From JAIQFV01 sp041494885 (GTDB lineage: Bacteria > Acidobacteriota > Terriglobia > JAIQFV01), in contig JBGQBO010000003.1 in the NCBI GenBank assembly GCA_041494885.1, positions 1 through 64,000 of the forward strand: a DNA stretch of 64,000 bases. The letters run 5' to 3'. Below the pieces are notes generated by a model. That model was given only the letters and a program-made list of their open reading frames with translations, was not told where the DNA came from and did not search any database. Shown here piece after piece: positions 44,241-53,869 of the stretch (position 1 is the first letter of the stretch; each line of letters begins with the position of its first letter). The translations under genes and the position numbers were made by a program.

Positions 44241-45512
44241 CTATGGAATGGTCAGCCTCTCCACCTTTGCCCCCAATCCCGAAAGCTTTTCCTCAATCTG
44301 CTCATATCCGCGGTCCAGGTGGTAGATTCGGTCGATGACCGTTTCCCCTTGGGCCGCAAGGGCTGCGAGTACTAGAGAAGCGGAAGCGCGAAGGTCGGAA
44401 GCAATCACATTGGCGCCGCTCAATGGGGTCGGCCCGCGCACGATGGCCCGCCGGCCTTCGATGGAAATATCCGCCCCCATCCGGATGAGTTCCAAGGCGT
44501 GCAAGAAACGGTTTTCAAAGATCGTTTCGGTAATGATGGAACTCCCTTGGGCCTGCGTCATCAAGGCCGTGAACTGAGCCTGCAGGTCAGTGGCAAAGCC
44601 CGGATATTCGTAAGTAGTGAGATCGACAGCGCGGATCGAAGCATGATTGCCATAGTGGATGGTGGTCGCATTGGGAATCTCGATTCGTAATCCTGCTTCA
44701 ATGAGCTTCCCGACCACGGAGGTCAAATGGGACGCATCGCAGCCCTTGATCGTCACATCCCCGCCGGTAATGGCGGCCGCAATCAGGAAGGTACCGGCTT
44801 CAATACGGTCCGGAATAATCCGATGAGTGGCCCCATGGAGCGAGTCGACCCCGTCAATCGTGATGGTGTCGGTACCGGCGCCTTCAATCCGGGCCCCCAT
44901 GGCGGTCAACAATTTCGCAAGATCCACAATCTCGGGTTCCCGAGCGACATTCCGCAAGGTGGTCCTGCCCTTTGCCAGCGTAGCCGCCATGAGGATGTTT
45001 TCAGTGCCCGTGACCGTGATCTTGTCGAAGTGGATGTCGGCCCCGTGCAGGGACTCCGCCTTGGCGACCACATAACCGTGCGAAGTAGATATCTTCGCCC
45101 CCAGTTTACGCAGCGCCTTAATGTGCAAATCAATGGGGCGGGCGCCGATGGCACACCCGCCGGGCAGCGAAACCCGGGCTTGACCAAAGCGGGCGACGAG
45201 CGGCCCCAAAACGAGGACGGAAGCGCGCATGGTTTTGACGAGATCGTACGGCGCCTCCAGGGCAGAAAGCCGTTCGGCACGGATGGAGCAGCAGTGGGTT
45301 TCGAGTTCTTCGCGGCTGGAAATTTCGGCCCCCATGACCTCGAGAAGCTTGCGGAGGGTTCGAATGTCCCAAACGTGAGGCAAATTCTCCAGGCGCACCT
45401 CTTCCGGTGTAAGCAGTGCCGCAGCCAGGGCGGGAAGCGCTGCGTTCTTCGCTCCGCCAATCGTCACTTCGCCCCGAAGAGGAACACCGCCCCCAATGCG
45501 AAGCTGATCCAT
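44241..45512 (-). CDS. murA: UDP-N-acetylglucosamine 1-carboxyvinyltransferase
   Basis: A 423-residue protein with the usual length and motifs: GGAKNAALPALAAALL (substrate binding), the catalytic Cys in LPGGCAIGARPIDLH (about residue 117), and the C-terminal DLRASASLVLAALAAQGET. It transfers enolpyruvate from PEP to UDP-GlcNAc, the first committed step of peptidoglycan synthesis. It carries the Cys form, hence should be fosfomycin-sensitive. It is convergent with the ABC ATPase gene. Confidence 0.95.
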   Translation of the reverse strand: MDQLRIGGGVPLRGEVTIGGAKNAALPALAAALLTPEEVRLENLPHVWDIRTLRKLLEVMGAEISSREELETHCCSIRAERLSALEAPYDLVKTMRASVLVLGPLVARFGQARVSLPGGCAIGARPIDLHIKALRKLGAKISTSHGYVVAKAESLHGADIHFDKITVTGTENILMAATLAKGRTTLRNVAREPEIVDLAKLLTAMGARIEGAGTDTITIDGVDSLHGATHRIIPDRIEAGTFLIAAAITGGDVTIKGCDASHLTSVVGKLIEAGLRIEIPNATTIHYGNHASIRAVDLTTYEYPGFATDLQAQFTALMTQAQGSSIITETIFENRFLHALELIRMGADISIEGRRAIVRGPTPLSGANVIASDLRASASLVLAALAAQGETVIDRIYHLDRGYEQIEEKLSGLGAKVERLTIP

Positions 45513-45936
45513 GCTGATCCTAACCCCTTTCTGTCGCCGCGCGATGGTAACACAGCCGCTCCTTCACAGCAAAGATGCGTATCAGAGTGCGTATCAGAGC
45601 GGTTTTGGCGCGGCGAGGGGCTGCCCAGGGTAGGCGGGGGCCCCGCGGTCCCATCCTGCGGATGCCGGGAATGGGGGCAGTTCTATAGTAACTTTGAAAG
45701 CCCCCGGGATCGATGGACCAGGCGCCGCGGGTGAGTCTCTCCTCGTTAAGGCGCCTCCCCCGCTCCTTCCATTCAGATTCGTTCAGGTGGGATGGATTCG
45801 TCGCTTCTTCACAATCTCAAAAAAGACTTGACAAAATTCGTAAATATTATTAAAAAACAAACGTTCATTTTTGTTGGAATACACCCGAGATCGCCAGGTT
45901 TCATCCGGAGCATCGATCCAGTCCAGAGAGGGATGA
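45513..45936. other. Intergenic region between murA and tetR
   Basis: 424 bp with no gene. It holds the divergent promoter region: TTGACA at 45828, A/T-rich sequence around 45841-45870, and the imperfect palindrome AACAAA...TTTGTT at 45856-45875, which includes CGTTCATTTTT. Confidence 0.55.
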
Positions 45937-46551
45937 ATGCCCAAGCTGCATCCCACCGTCATTAATGCGAATCGTGAAAAGATTGAGCGGGTCGCGTTGA
46001 GGCTGTTTTGCGCCCAGGGCTTCCATGGGACCTCCATGCGGCAGATCGCCCAGCAGTCCCGGGTGTCCCTTGGCAACATCTACAATTATTACAAGACGAA
46101 GGACGATCTGTTTACCTCTATCGTCAATCACTTTGCGGTGGTGATGAACCGGGAGAGGCAAAAACTGCTCGAGTCCGTCCAGGATCCCTTCGACCCGCGC
46201 CAGATCGAGGGCATGGCCCGGCTGATCCGGGACCTTGTTTACCAGTTTGGTGATTTTTGGTTGTTAATGTATGTGGATGTGACGGAGTTTGGAAACCGGC
46301 ATTTCAAAAAGTTCTTTCCGGGTCTGACCGATCTGTTCAGGCGCCAATACGGAAGGCAGTTTTCGAAACGGTCCAGAGCGCGAATAAAGAAAGAAGTCGA
46401 CCCCGCGGTAGTTTTTGCGGCGACGTGGATGCAATTCTTCAATTACTTTCTCGTTGAGCGGCTGTTCCGAGGCTCCCATCATCTGGGGATGAGCGACGAG
46501 CAGGTGATCAAAACATTCTCGGACTTCTACCGTCGGCTGCAATGCCGTTGA
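45937..46551 (+). CDS. TetR-family transcriptional regulator
   Basis: A 204-residue regulator with a TetR DNA-binding helix-turn-helix at residues ~9-55 (IERVALRLFCAQGFHGTSMRQIAQQSRVSLGNIYNYYKTKDDLF in parts). The ligand-binding C-terminal domain (about 70-200) is typical in length. The palindrome upstream and the similar half-site at 37127 suggest that it controls itself and the fatty-acid cluster. GAGAGGG precedes the start. Confidence 0.88.
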   Translation: MPKLHPTVINANREKIERVALRLFCAQGFHGTSMRQIAQQSRVSLGNIYNYYKTKDDLFTSIVNHFAVVMNRERQKLLESVQDPFDPRQIEGMARLIRDLVYQFGDFWLLMYVDVTEFGNRHFKKFFPGLTDLFRRQYGRQFSKRSRARIKKEVDPAVVFAATWMQFFNYFLVERLFRGSHHLGMSDEQVIKTFSDFYRRLQCR

Positions 46552-46645
46552 CGTGGGGATGGGCATCGAGGTGTGTCGTTCAGGAATGCTTAACGGTCAA
46601 TTCTAGAAGGGCCGCTCCTCAAAGTGGTCTATTCAGGAGGATGTT

Positions 46646-49600
46646 ATGAAGATAAAGAGAATGATGATTTCCTGGCTGGCGGTGATGCTGGTCCTTGGCG
46701 GGGTTTCCGGCACAGCGCTCTGGGCGCAAGAAACCACGGGAACCTTGCGCGGGGTGGTCACCGACGCGACCGGCGGCGTAATTCCCGGGGTGACCGCCGT
46801 GCTTATCTCCGAATCGGGCGAGCGGCGCACTCTGACCACAGATGCAACGGGAAACTACGTGGCCGCGTTGCTCCGTCCGGGAACTTACACGCTTGAGCTT
46901 TCGATGAAGGGATTCACCACCAAAAAGATCGAGGGGGTCAAGGTGGCTCTCACAGAAGTCCGTGACCTCGATGTGGCCCTGGAGGTTTCGCAAACGCAGG
47001 AAACGGTCACCGTGACGGCCAACGCGGACATCGTGCAGACCTCCACCCCGACGGAGGGGCGTGTGATCGAAGAATCGACCATTCGACAGTTGCCCCTCCC
47101 GACCAGGAACTTTCAACAATTGCTGACACTTTCGCCCGGCACGGTGTCCTCGCTGTCCAACAACACGGATCTTGGCCGGGGGGATGCCACGATCTCGGTG
47201 AATGGTCAACGAACCACGTCTAATGATGTTCGCATCAACGGGGTGGACGCCAACTCCATCGGGACCAACTCCACTCCCAACATCGCCACGCCCTCAACGG
47301 ACTCGTTGCAGGAGTTTAAGGTTCAAACCAGTTTGTATGACGCTTCCGGAGGACGCAATTCCGGAGGGGCGGTGGCTGCCATCACCAAGTCCGGGACCAA
47401 CGGGTTTCATGGGGATCTGTACGAATTCTTCCGGAATCGCGTTCTCAACGCCAATGATTTCTTTCTAAACTCAGCTCACCAGCCCAAACCCATTCTGACA
47501 AGAAATCAATTTGGGGCGACCCTGGGCGGCCCCCTCAAGAAGGATCGCACCTTCTTTTTTGTGTCCTACCAGGGGACACGGGAGCGAAATGGGGCCTCGC
47601 TTTCAAATTCGATCTCCTCGGCATTCATTGATCCCCATTTGACCGACAGCAACCGGTCGAAGGCCGGGCTGGCCACGGCCTTCGGTTTGCCGGCCGCCGC
47701 CATCAGTGACGTTTCGGTGGCGCTATTGAATGCCAAGCTGCCCAATGGGCAGTTTGCGATCCCCTCGGCGGCCACCCCCAGTGGGGTGACCCCCATCTCG
47801 GCAGTCTCCCGGTTTCGTGAGGACCAGTTCAACATCAACCTGGATCACCGCCTGAGTGACCGCGACAGCCTCTCAGGAAAATTCTTTTTTGCGACGAACC
47901 CGACCTTCCAGGCGTTGTTTAGTTTTGCCGGGCTGTTCAATGCCAACCAACTGCCCGGGTTTGGCGGGAATCTCGAGAATGAACAGCGGTTGCTGAGTCT
48001 TGATGAGACTCACATCTTCAGTCCGACCCTGATCAATGTATTTCGGTTCGGCTTCAGCCGTCTGAGGGTGACCTCAACACCGGAAGAGCCGTTTACCAAC
48101 GCCCAGTTCGGGATCACCAATCCGATCGCGGGCTTTTTCCCGGGAATGTCAACCATCGGCGTGGTGGGTCAATGGACGATTGGATCGAATGCTTTTGCGG
48201 ATCAATCCTCCCGTATCAACATGTTCCAAATTGGAGATACCGTGTCGCTCACCCATGGCCGGCATCAGCTCCGTATCGGGGGTGAGGCCCGGCGCGCCCA
48301 GGTCAATTTCTTCTTTAATGCCTTTACGCGGGGCCAGATGAACTTTGCGTCAATGCCCGCCTTTCTTTTGGGGGCAGGGGTCGGCATCCTGGGTTCGGGG
48401 GTCAACAACCGGGCTTTGCGGACGCTCGATTGGAGCGGATTCATTCAGGATGATTTCAAAGTCAGCGAACGTCTCACATTGAACTTCGGTGTCCGCTATG
48501 ACTTGTACGGAGGGGCGAGTGACATCCACGGACGATTAGTAAACTTCATCCCGTCGCAATTTGTGGGTGGCACGATTGCCTCCCCGGCGGGTCCGCCCAA
48601 CGGATTTGTGCAGGCCGGCAATGCGGATCCCGGTTTGCCCGGAGTGCCCAAAGTGGACAATACGCTGATTCCGAACGATAGGAACAACTTCGCTCCACGA
48701 TTTGGATTTGCCTGGCAACCCTTTCGCGGCTCGCACCTGGCCATCCGAGGCGGCTATGGGATCTATTACGACCGGACTTCCACCCGCGTCTACAACACGT
48801 CGTTCCTGAACTATCCTTATTACTCGGTGGCCATTGCCGTCGCCAAGCCATTTTCCAGCCCTTTCCCGGCGCTCCCCGCCCCCACCCAGTTTCCTGTCAG
48901 TGCGACCATCCCTTCCACCCTGCCAGGCTTTCCACCGCCGTTCCCGGCCGGAATTGCGGGTGTCTTCTATAACCCCGACTACCGCACCCCTTATGTGCAA
49001 CAGTACAATTTGAACATCCAGTGGGAACCCCTTAAGGACTACTTGCTGGAGGTGGGTTACGTGGGATCCAAGGGGACGAAGTTGCTTCAGGTCTTCAGTT
49101 TCAACCAGCCAATTTTCACATCGGCCCTGGCGCTTCCGGTGACTCCGTTTTCATGCGGATTGGCTGTTCCTTGCCTGTCCACCCAAAAGAATGTAACCGG
49201 TGGGGTTCAACAGGTCGAGTCCAGCGGTAATGCGCACTATGACTCCTTGCAAGTGAGTTTGACCAAGCGTTTCAGCCGTGGTCTGCAGTTCCTGGCGTCG
49301 TATACCTACGCTAACTCCATCGATACCTATTCTGGCTCGGCGATCAACGAGGTATTCAATGCCCCGGGAGACCAGCGGAACCTGGGATTGAACCGTGGAA
49401 AGTCCGATTTCATAAGGACGCAACGCTATGTGACCTCGCTGGTCTACGATCTGCCGCCCTTCGCCGATGAGGGGACGAAGGTGGGCAAGTATCTGGCGAA
49501 CCATTGGCAGATTTCGTCGATCGTGACCTTGCAGTCCGGCCTCCCGTTTTCGGTGATTGAGTCGAACGGGACCTCGATCATTTCGCGGGCGAATTTCGCG

Positions 49601-49996
49601 CCGGGGGGAACGGCGGCCAGTGCGGTGACCAGCGGCTCGGTCAACTCGAGGCTGAATAATTACATCAACCTGGGATCGTTCGCGTCGTCACAGCAATTCA
49701 TTGGGACTCCAGCCGCAGCGAATCCCAACTTCAGCTTGGGAGAGCCTTTCGGGACGACGGGGCGAAATATCTTCATTGGCCCCGATCAACGCAATATGGA
49801 TTTCTCGATCATCAAGTTCTTCCCCATGAGCGAGCATCGCCGGGTTGAATTCCGGACGGAATTCTTCAACATTTTCAATACGGTGAATTTCGCTCAGCCG
49901 CAAGCGAACCTATCGACGCCCGGGACGTTTGGAAAGATCTTGTCAACGGCTTCAGGTCCGCGGGTGATCCAGTTCGCACTGAAGTATTCGTTCTGA
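46646..49996 (+). CDS. Oar-like TonB-dependent receptor with carboxypeptidase-regulatory domain
   Basis: A 1116-residue protein with a signal peptide (to about residue 28), a carboxypeptidase regulatory-like domain (LRGVVTDATGGVIPGVTAVL, about residues 34-53), and a plug (LPLPTRNFQQLLTLSPG). The large beta barrel ends in Phe (FALKYSF). AGGAGG lies 7 bases before the ATG. It has the same architecture as the receptor at 31261-34551. It is followed at once by a strong terminator. Confidence 0.9.
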   Translation: MKIKRMMISWLAVMLVLGGVSGTALWAQETTGTLRGVVTDATGGVIPGVTAVLISESGERRTLTTDATGNYVAALLRPGTYTLELSMKGFTTKKIEGVKVALTEVRDLDVALEVSQTQETVTVTANADIVQTSTPTEGRVIEESTIRQLPLPTRNFQQLLTLSPGTVSSLSNNTDLGRGDATISVNGQRTTSNDVRINGVDANSIGTNSTPNIATPSTDSLQEFKVQTSLYDASGGRNSGGAVAAITKSGTNGFHGDLYEFFRNRVLNANDFFLNSAHQPKPILTRNQFGATLGGPLKKDRTFFFVSYQGTRERNGASLSNSISSAFIDPHLTDSNRSKAGLATAFGLPAAAISDVSVALLNAKLPNGQFAIPSAATPSGVTPISAVSRFREDQFNINLDHRLSDRDSLSGKFFFATNPTFQALFSFAGLFNANQLPGFGGNLENEQRLLSLDETHIFSPTLINVFRFGFSRLRVTSTPEEPFTNAQFGITNPIAGFFPGMSTIGVVGQWTIGSNAFADQSSRINMFQIGDTVSLTHGRHQLRIGGEARRAQVNFFFNAFTRGQMNFASMPAFLLGAGVGILGSGVNNRALRTLDWSGFIQDDFKVSERLTLNFGVRYDLYGGASDIHGRLVNFIPSQFVGGTIASPAGPPNGFVQAGNADPGLPGVPKVDNTLIPNDRNNFAPRFGFAWQPFRGSHLAIRGGYGIYYDRTSTRVYNTSFLNYPYYSVAIAVAKPFSSPFPALPAPTQFPVSATIPSTLPGFPPPFPAGIAGVFYNPDYRTPYVQQYNLNIQWEPLKDYLLEVGYVGSKGTKLLQVFSFNQPIFTSALALPVTPFSCGLAVPCLSTQKNVTGGVQQVESSGNAHYDSLQVSLTKRFSRGLQFLASYTYANSIDTYSGSAINEVFNAPGDQRNLGLNRGKSDFIRTQRYVTSLVYDLPPFADEGTKVGKYLANHWQISSIVTLQSGLPFSVIESNGTSIISRANFAPGGTAASAVTSGSVNSRLNNYINLGSFASSQQFIGTPAAANPNFSLGEPFGTTGRNIFIGPDQRNMDFSIIKFFPMSEHRRVEFRTEFFNIFNTVNFAQPQANLSTPGTFGKILSTASGPRVIQFALKYSF

Positions 49997-50005
49997 TTGA
50001 GTTGA

Positions 50006-50047
50006 GGGGTGGGCTTTCAACCATTGAGAGAGCCTGCCCCTTTTTTT
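50006..50047 (+). terminator. Rho-independent terminator of the second TonB receptor
   Basis: GGGG-T-GGGCT and AGCC-T-GCCCC form an imperfect long stem ending in TTTTTTT, ten bases after the receptor stop. Confidence 0.9.
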
Positions 50048-50110
50048 GTTTCCATGGAGCTGAGGAACGCGATCGACTCCTTGAGTGGGGGATCCTTAGG
50101 AGAGACAGTC

Positions 50111-50920
50111 GTGCCAACCATCCCGGTTAACGACATCGAAATCTATTACGAGGAACACGGTTCCGGTCGACCGCTGATTCTCATTCAGGGACTAAGCTAT
50201 GCCACGCCGATGTGGTATTGGCAGGTTGCTGACCTGAAGAACTATTTTCGGGTGATCATCTTTGACAATCGCGGTTCGGGACAGTCTTCCAAACCCGATA
50301 TCCCGTATTCAATGAAGTTGTTTGCTGCTGATGCGGCGGGCCTGATGAATGCATTGGAGATCCCTAAGGCAAGTATCCTGGGCATATCGATGGGGGGAAT
50401 TATTGCGCAGGAAGTGGCCCTGTCATTTCCGGACCGTGTGACCCATTTGATCCTCTGTTCCACCCTCTATGGAGGCCCCACGGCGTCGCAACCCGACCCG
50501 GAGACCCTTGCCTACCTTGCGGAATATCAGGAAAGTCCGAGCGATGAGCTCTCGAAGCGCGAGATTGCATATGGGACAGCCCCGGGATTCGGGGAACGCC
50601 ATCCGGACCGCGTCGCGGCGCTGGTGAGGTTCAAACAACAATCCCGGCCGCCACGATTTGCCTATTACCGGCAGTTAATGTCCGCCATGGGATATGTCAA
50701 CGAAGACCGGCTACCCTCCGTCAGAATTCCAACCTTGATTATTGCCGGGAAGCAGGATCGTATCATCCCGCCTGAAAATTCCGGACGCCTCCATCGAATG
50801 ATTGCGAATTCGGAGTTAATACTCACCGACAACGCCGGACACCACGTCCATATTGAATATCCGGGGGAATTCAATCAAGCAGTGATTGAGTTTCTCAAGC
50901 CATCCCCCCATCCCGAGTAA
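50111..50920 (+). CDS. Alpha/beta-hydrolase
   Basis: A 269-residue hydrolase with the nucleophile Ser in GISMGGIIAQ (about residue 97), the HG-like oxyanion region IQGLSYAT, the catalytic Asp in AGKQDRII (about 217) and the His in DNAGHHVHIE (about 243). Similar to 3-oxoadipate enol-lactonases and related esterases, but the substrate is unknown. The start is the GTG at 50111 after AGGAGAG; the longer frame from 50009 begins within the terminator. Confidence 0.85.
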   Translation: MPTIPVNDIEIYYEEHGSGRPLILIQGLSYATPMWYWQVADLKNYFRVIIFDNRGSGQSSKPDIPYSMKLFAADAAGLMNALEIPKASILGISMGGIIAQEVALSFPDRVTHLILCSTLYGGPTASQPDPETLAYLAEYQESPSDELSKREIAYGTAPGFGERHPDRVAALVRFKQQSRPPRFAYYRQLMSAMGYVNEDRLPSVRIPTLIIAGKQDRIIPPENSGRLHRMIANSELILTDNAGHHVHIEYPGEFNQAVIEFLKPSPHPE

Positions 50921-51116
50921 CGGGGCTTCTAAATCTCATATTCTTGCAGTCTTAATTGAATGGCGGCTGACTACCGGAGACGAGGGGAGCGTGTGCTCGA
51001 AGATCGAACCTGAGGAGGATTCGGCTCAGGATATCTCGAGAGAGGACGAGGAGGAGATCCGTTTGGTGGTTTGCTGAATGGGGGATGGCCAGAAGAAAAG
51101 TGAAATCTTCTTACTG

Positions 51117-52289
51117 TTACTCGAAGGCCTTCGTTTCCACAAATGCCAAGTTTTGGTCATAGAAGTTGAATCGTGCCGGCATGCCCGCAGCAATGCAACC
51201 GTGATGCGCTTCAATCCCCATGAGGTGGGCGATATTAAAGGAGGCGGTCTGTAAGGCTTCCCGGAAACTGCAACAGTGCCAATCCACGAGATGCTTCACG
51301 ACCCGGTCCTGGGTAAGCGTTGATCCGGCCAACTGGCCGTCCGGTCCGAGGCACACGCCATTCTTGACCTCAATTTCAAACCCTGCCATTTGATAGCGCC
51401 CATCGGGCATGGATGTGGCGCTGGTGGCATCAGTCACCCCCAGAATCTTCTCATAGGACTTCTGCCGAAAAGCGATTTGAACATTCAACGGATGTACATG
51501 AATCCCGTCGGCGATAATCTCGCATGACAGACGGGAATCCGCCAGGGCGGCGCCCACGATCCCCGGGTCGCGTTGATTCCAGGGTCGCATTGCATTGAAT
51601 AGATGAACGGCATGGGTCGCTCCCGCATTAATGGCCCGTTCCGTTTCTTCAAAGGTGGCGTTGCTATGACCTAACCCGATCTTGAGATCCAAGGATTTTG
51701 CATACCGGATGAATTCGACGGCTCCCTCGATTTCCGGAGCGATGGTGAGGATCTCGATGCGTTCATCAGAGGCATCCAGCAGGTCGTTGAGAAACTCCTT
51801 GGAAGGGGGCGTGATATGTTGAATGGGGTGGGTCCCGCGCTTGGTTGTGCTGATGAAAGGCCCTTCGAGGTGAATGCCGAGCGGTGTGGCCATCTCTTCC
51901 CGGCCCGGGCTGGAAAACTCTCCGGCCTCCATCCTCTTGATGGCTTGGGCCAGGTACTCGACCGCCCTGAGGGTCTGGTCCCTCGAGGCTGTCACCGTGG
52001 TCGGGTAGTAGGCAGTCGTGCCATGTCGAAAAAGCGAAGCCGATACTGCCGACAGGACCTCGTCTGAAGGTTGCATCAGATCAAATCCTGCCCCCCCATG
52101 GACATGGATGTCAACAAAACCAGGGACAACAATCCGGTCAGGCGCATCAATGAGCCTGGCTCCCACGGGAATCTCCAGTTCATTTTTGGAGGCCAAGCGC
52201 TTGATCATGCCGTCTTCAACCAGAATCACGGCTTCCGGGATTTCTTCATGGGGCGTAATGACCGACTTGGTTTGAATGGCGGTTAACAT
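51117..52289 (-). CDS. nagA: N-acetylglucosamine-6-phosphate deacetylase
   Basis: A 390-residue amidohydrolase: HVHGGAGFDLM (metal His pair), HLEGPFIST, GHSNATFEE (metal His), HAVHLFNAM (metal His) and the catalytic Asp in GVTDATSATSM. It removes the acetyl group of GlcNAc-6-phosphate. Last gene of the minus-strand amino-sugar set; 39 bases behind murQ. Start is taken at ATG 52289, three codons inside a TTG. Confidence 0.92.
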   Translation of the reverse strand: MLTAIQTKSVITPHEEIPEAVILVEDGMIKRLASKNELEIPVGARLIDAPDRIVVPGFVDIHVHGGAGFDLMQPSDEVLSAVSASLFRHGTTAYYPTTVTASRDQTLRAVEYLAQAIKRMEAGEFSSPGREEMATPLGIHLEGPFISTTKRGTHPIQHITPPSKEFLNDLLDASDERIEILTIAPEIEGAVEFIRYAKSLDLKIGLGHSNATFEETERAINAGATHAVHLFNAMRPWNQRDPGIVGAALADSRLSCEIIADGIHVHPLNVQIAFRQKSYEKILGVTDATSATSMPDGRYQMAGFEIEVKNGVCLGPDGQLAGSTLTQDRVVKHLVDWHCCSFREALQTASFNIAHLMGIEAHHGCIAAGMPARFNFYDQNLAFVETKAFE

Positions 52290-52328
52290 GGCTTTCAATC
52301 CATATGAGAGGAGGATATTCGGTTCAAC

Positions 52329-53270
52329 TCATCGGGAAGATCTGCGACGCGTTTCTGTGAACCCGGCCTTTCCCAGCGCTTTTCGCAGATTGCCCTTGAC
52401 CTGTTTTAAGATGTTTCGGGCGGTGAGCACATTGCACTTTCGCCCCACCATAACTGCGGCGATCCTCAGATCGCCGTGGACTGACGCCAGGGCTCTTCTG
52501 GCCCCGGCCTCATCGGTGCCGGTGATTTCCTGCAGGATGCAGATGCCACGTCTCACCAGCTTCTCATTCTTCATGTGCACGTTTATCATCAAGTTCGAAT
52601 AGACCGCACCCAGCCGCACCATGGTCGCGGTTGAAAGAATATTGCATATCATCTTCTGTGCCGAGCCGGCCTTCATGCGCGTTGAGCCCGTCAGAGCCTC
52701 TGGGCCGGTCAGGGCTTCAATGGTGAGGCCGGCGATCTTCTTCATTTCGGAACGGGGATTATTAACAAGGGCGATGGTCTTCGCTCCCATGGCATTGGCA
52801 AACAGCAACGCCCCGCATGTGTAAGGGGTACGCCCGCTGGCGGCAATCCCCACAATGACATCTCGCGCCGAGACCGCCTTTTTGAGCAGGTCACGTGCCC
52901 CGGCATTAGCGTCGTCCTCGTTGGCTTCGCTGGCGCAATAACAGGTCTCGAACCCGCCGGCGATGACCCCCTGAATTTGCTCAGGTTCAGTATTGAAGGT
53001 AGGCGGACATTCAACGGCATCAAGGATTCCGATCCTCCCGCTGGTTCCCGCGCCTACGTAGATCAACCGGCCCCCCCGGATCATCTGATTTGAGATGATC
53101 TCGACCGCGCGGGTAATCTGAGGGATAGAGCGGCGGACGGCCTTTGCCACTTCTTGATCTTCATTATTAAGCAACTCAACAAGCCTCCGCGTCGGCAGAA
53201 TGTCTAGTTGCCACGTGCGGGGATTTCGAGACTCGGTCGTCGGTGGGACTAGGTTTCTTTTGATTTTCAC
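52329..53270 (-). CDS. murQ: N-acetylmuramic acid 6-phosphate etherase
   Basis: A 313-residue SIS-domain enzyme with GAGTSGRIGILDAVECPPTF (split in two parts here: GAGTSGRIGIL, DAVECPPTF) and the NPRSEMKKIAG and GPEALTGSTRMKAGSAQK segments typical of MurQ. It cleaves the lactyl ether of MurNAc-6-phosphate to give GlcNAc-6-phosphate in cell-wall recycling. It starts with GTG and follows the small membrane protein by 16 bases. Confidence 0.94.
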   Translation of the reverse strand: MKIKRNLVPPTTESRNPRTWQLDILPTRRLVELLNNEDQEVAKAVRRSIPQITRAVEIISNQMIRGGRLIYVGAGTSGRIGILDAVECPPTFNTEPEQIQGVIAGGFETCYCASEANEDDANAGARDLLKKAVSARDVIVGIAASGRTPYTCGALLFANAMGAKTIALVNNPRSEMKKIAGLTIEALTGPEALTGSTRMKAGSAQKMICNILSTATMVRLGAVYSNLMINVHMKNEKLVRRGICILQEITGTDEAGARRALASVHGDLRIAAVMVGRKCNVLTARNILKQVKGNLRKALGKAGFTETRRRSSR

Positions 53271-53286
53271 GGCTAAAAGGATCTCT

Positions 53287-53778
53287 CTAATCGCTGCGAA
53301 CTCCGATGCGCTGTTGAAGAAGAACCCGGACCTCCTCTAATCCCTCCCGCCTCGTTTTGCCCTCCGGAACCTCGAGGATGATCCAGATCGAATCACTCGG
53401 CAAAGCGTCTGATGCGCTGAGTTTCAGAATCACCATGCCCAGCATCGAAACCGTGGAAAAGCATTCAATATCATTAAAGGCAATTCCATAAGAAGGGAGG
53501 TGTGAAGAGAACACCTGGAACCCGCTCTCGGTGATTTCCACTTGCTTGAGTCGGCTTCCCAATGGAGCGAGGGCCGCAACGACCCCAAGGATGATCACCA
53601 ACACTGCCGTTCGCGCAACAGAATCTGCGATGAGTTTCTCATAAATTACATAGCTTCCCACCAAAATAAGAAAGAGCGGCCCCGCAATCGATACCACGTG
53701 CAAGGTATCGGTAAGGGCAATCGAAGAGCGAATGAGTCGTTTGGGATTGGACACAAAATTCTCGGGAGAACGAGTCAT
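53287..53778 (-). CDS. Small two-helix membrane protein
   Basis: A 163-residue protein with two hydrophobic segments (about residues 28-46 and 58-74), followed by a soluble C-terminal domain of beta character (KQVEITESGFQVFSS, then IAFNDIECFSTVSMLG). It sits between the symporter and murQ genes and ends 16 bases before murQ, so it is likely part of the same transcript. The family is unknown. A regulatory or transport-accessory role is possible. Confidence 0.7.
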   Translation of the reverse strand: MTRSPENFVSNPKRLIRSSIALTDTLHVVSIAGPLFLILVGSYVIYEKLIADSVARTAVLVIILGVVAALAPLGSRLKQVEITESGFQVFSSHLPSYGIAFNDIECFSTVSMLGMVILKLSASDALPSDSIWIILEVPEGKTRREGLEEVRVLLQQRIGVRSD

Positions 53779-53869
53779 TCAATTCGAGCCAGTGGCCGAG
53801 TCGGTTCATGGAATCAGGCGTCTGCTGTTGCCCTGACCCGATCCATCAAGGGAATACGTCCTCCCGAAG

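Noticed and set aside
44727..45734. A 335-residue plus-strand open frame
   Set aside because: It is antisense to murA, and its composition reflects the complementary codons.
50009..50110. Extended N terminus of the alpha/beta hydrolase
   Set aside because: It begins inside the terminator of the TonB receptor; the GTG at 50111 has a good ribosome-binding site.
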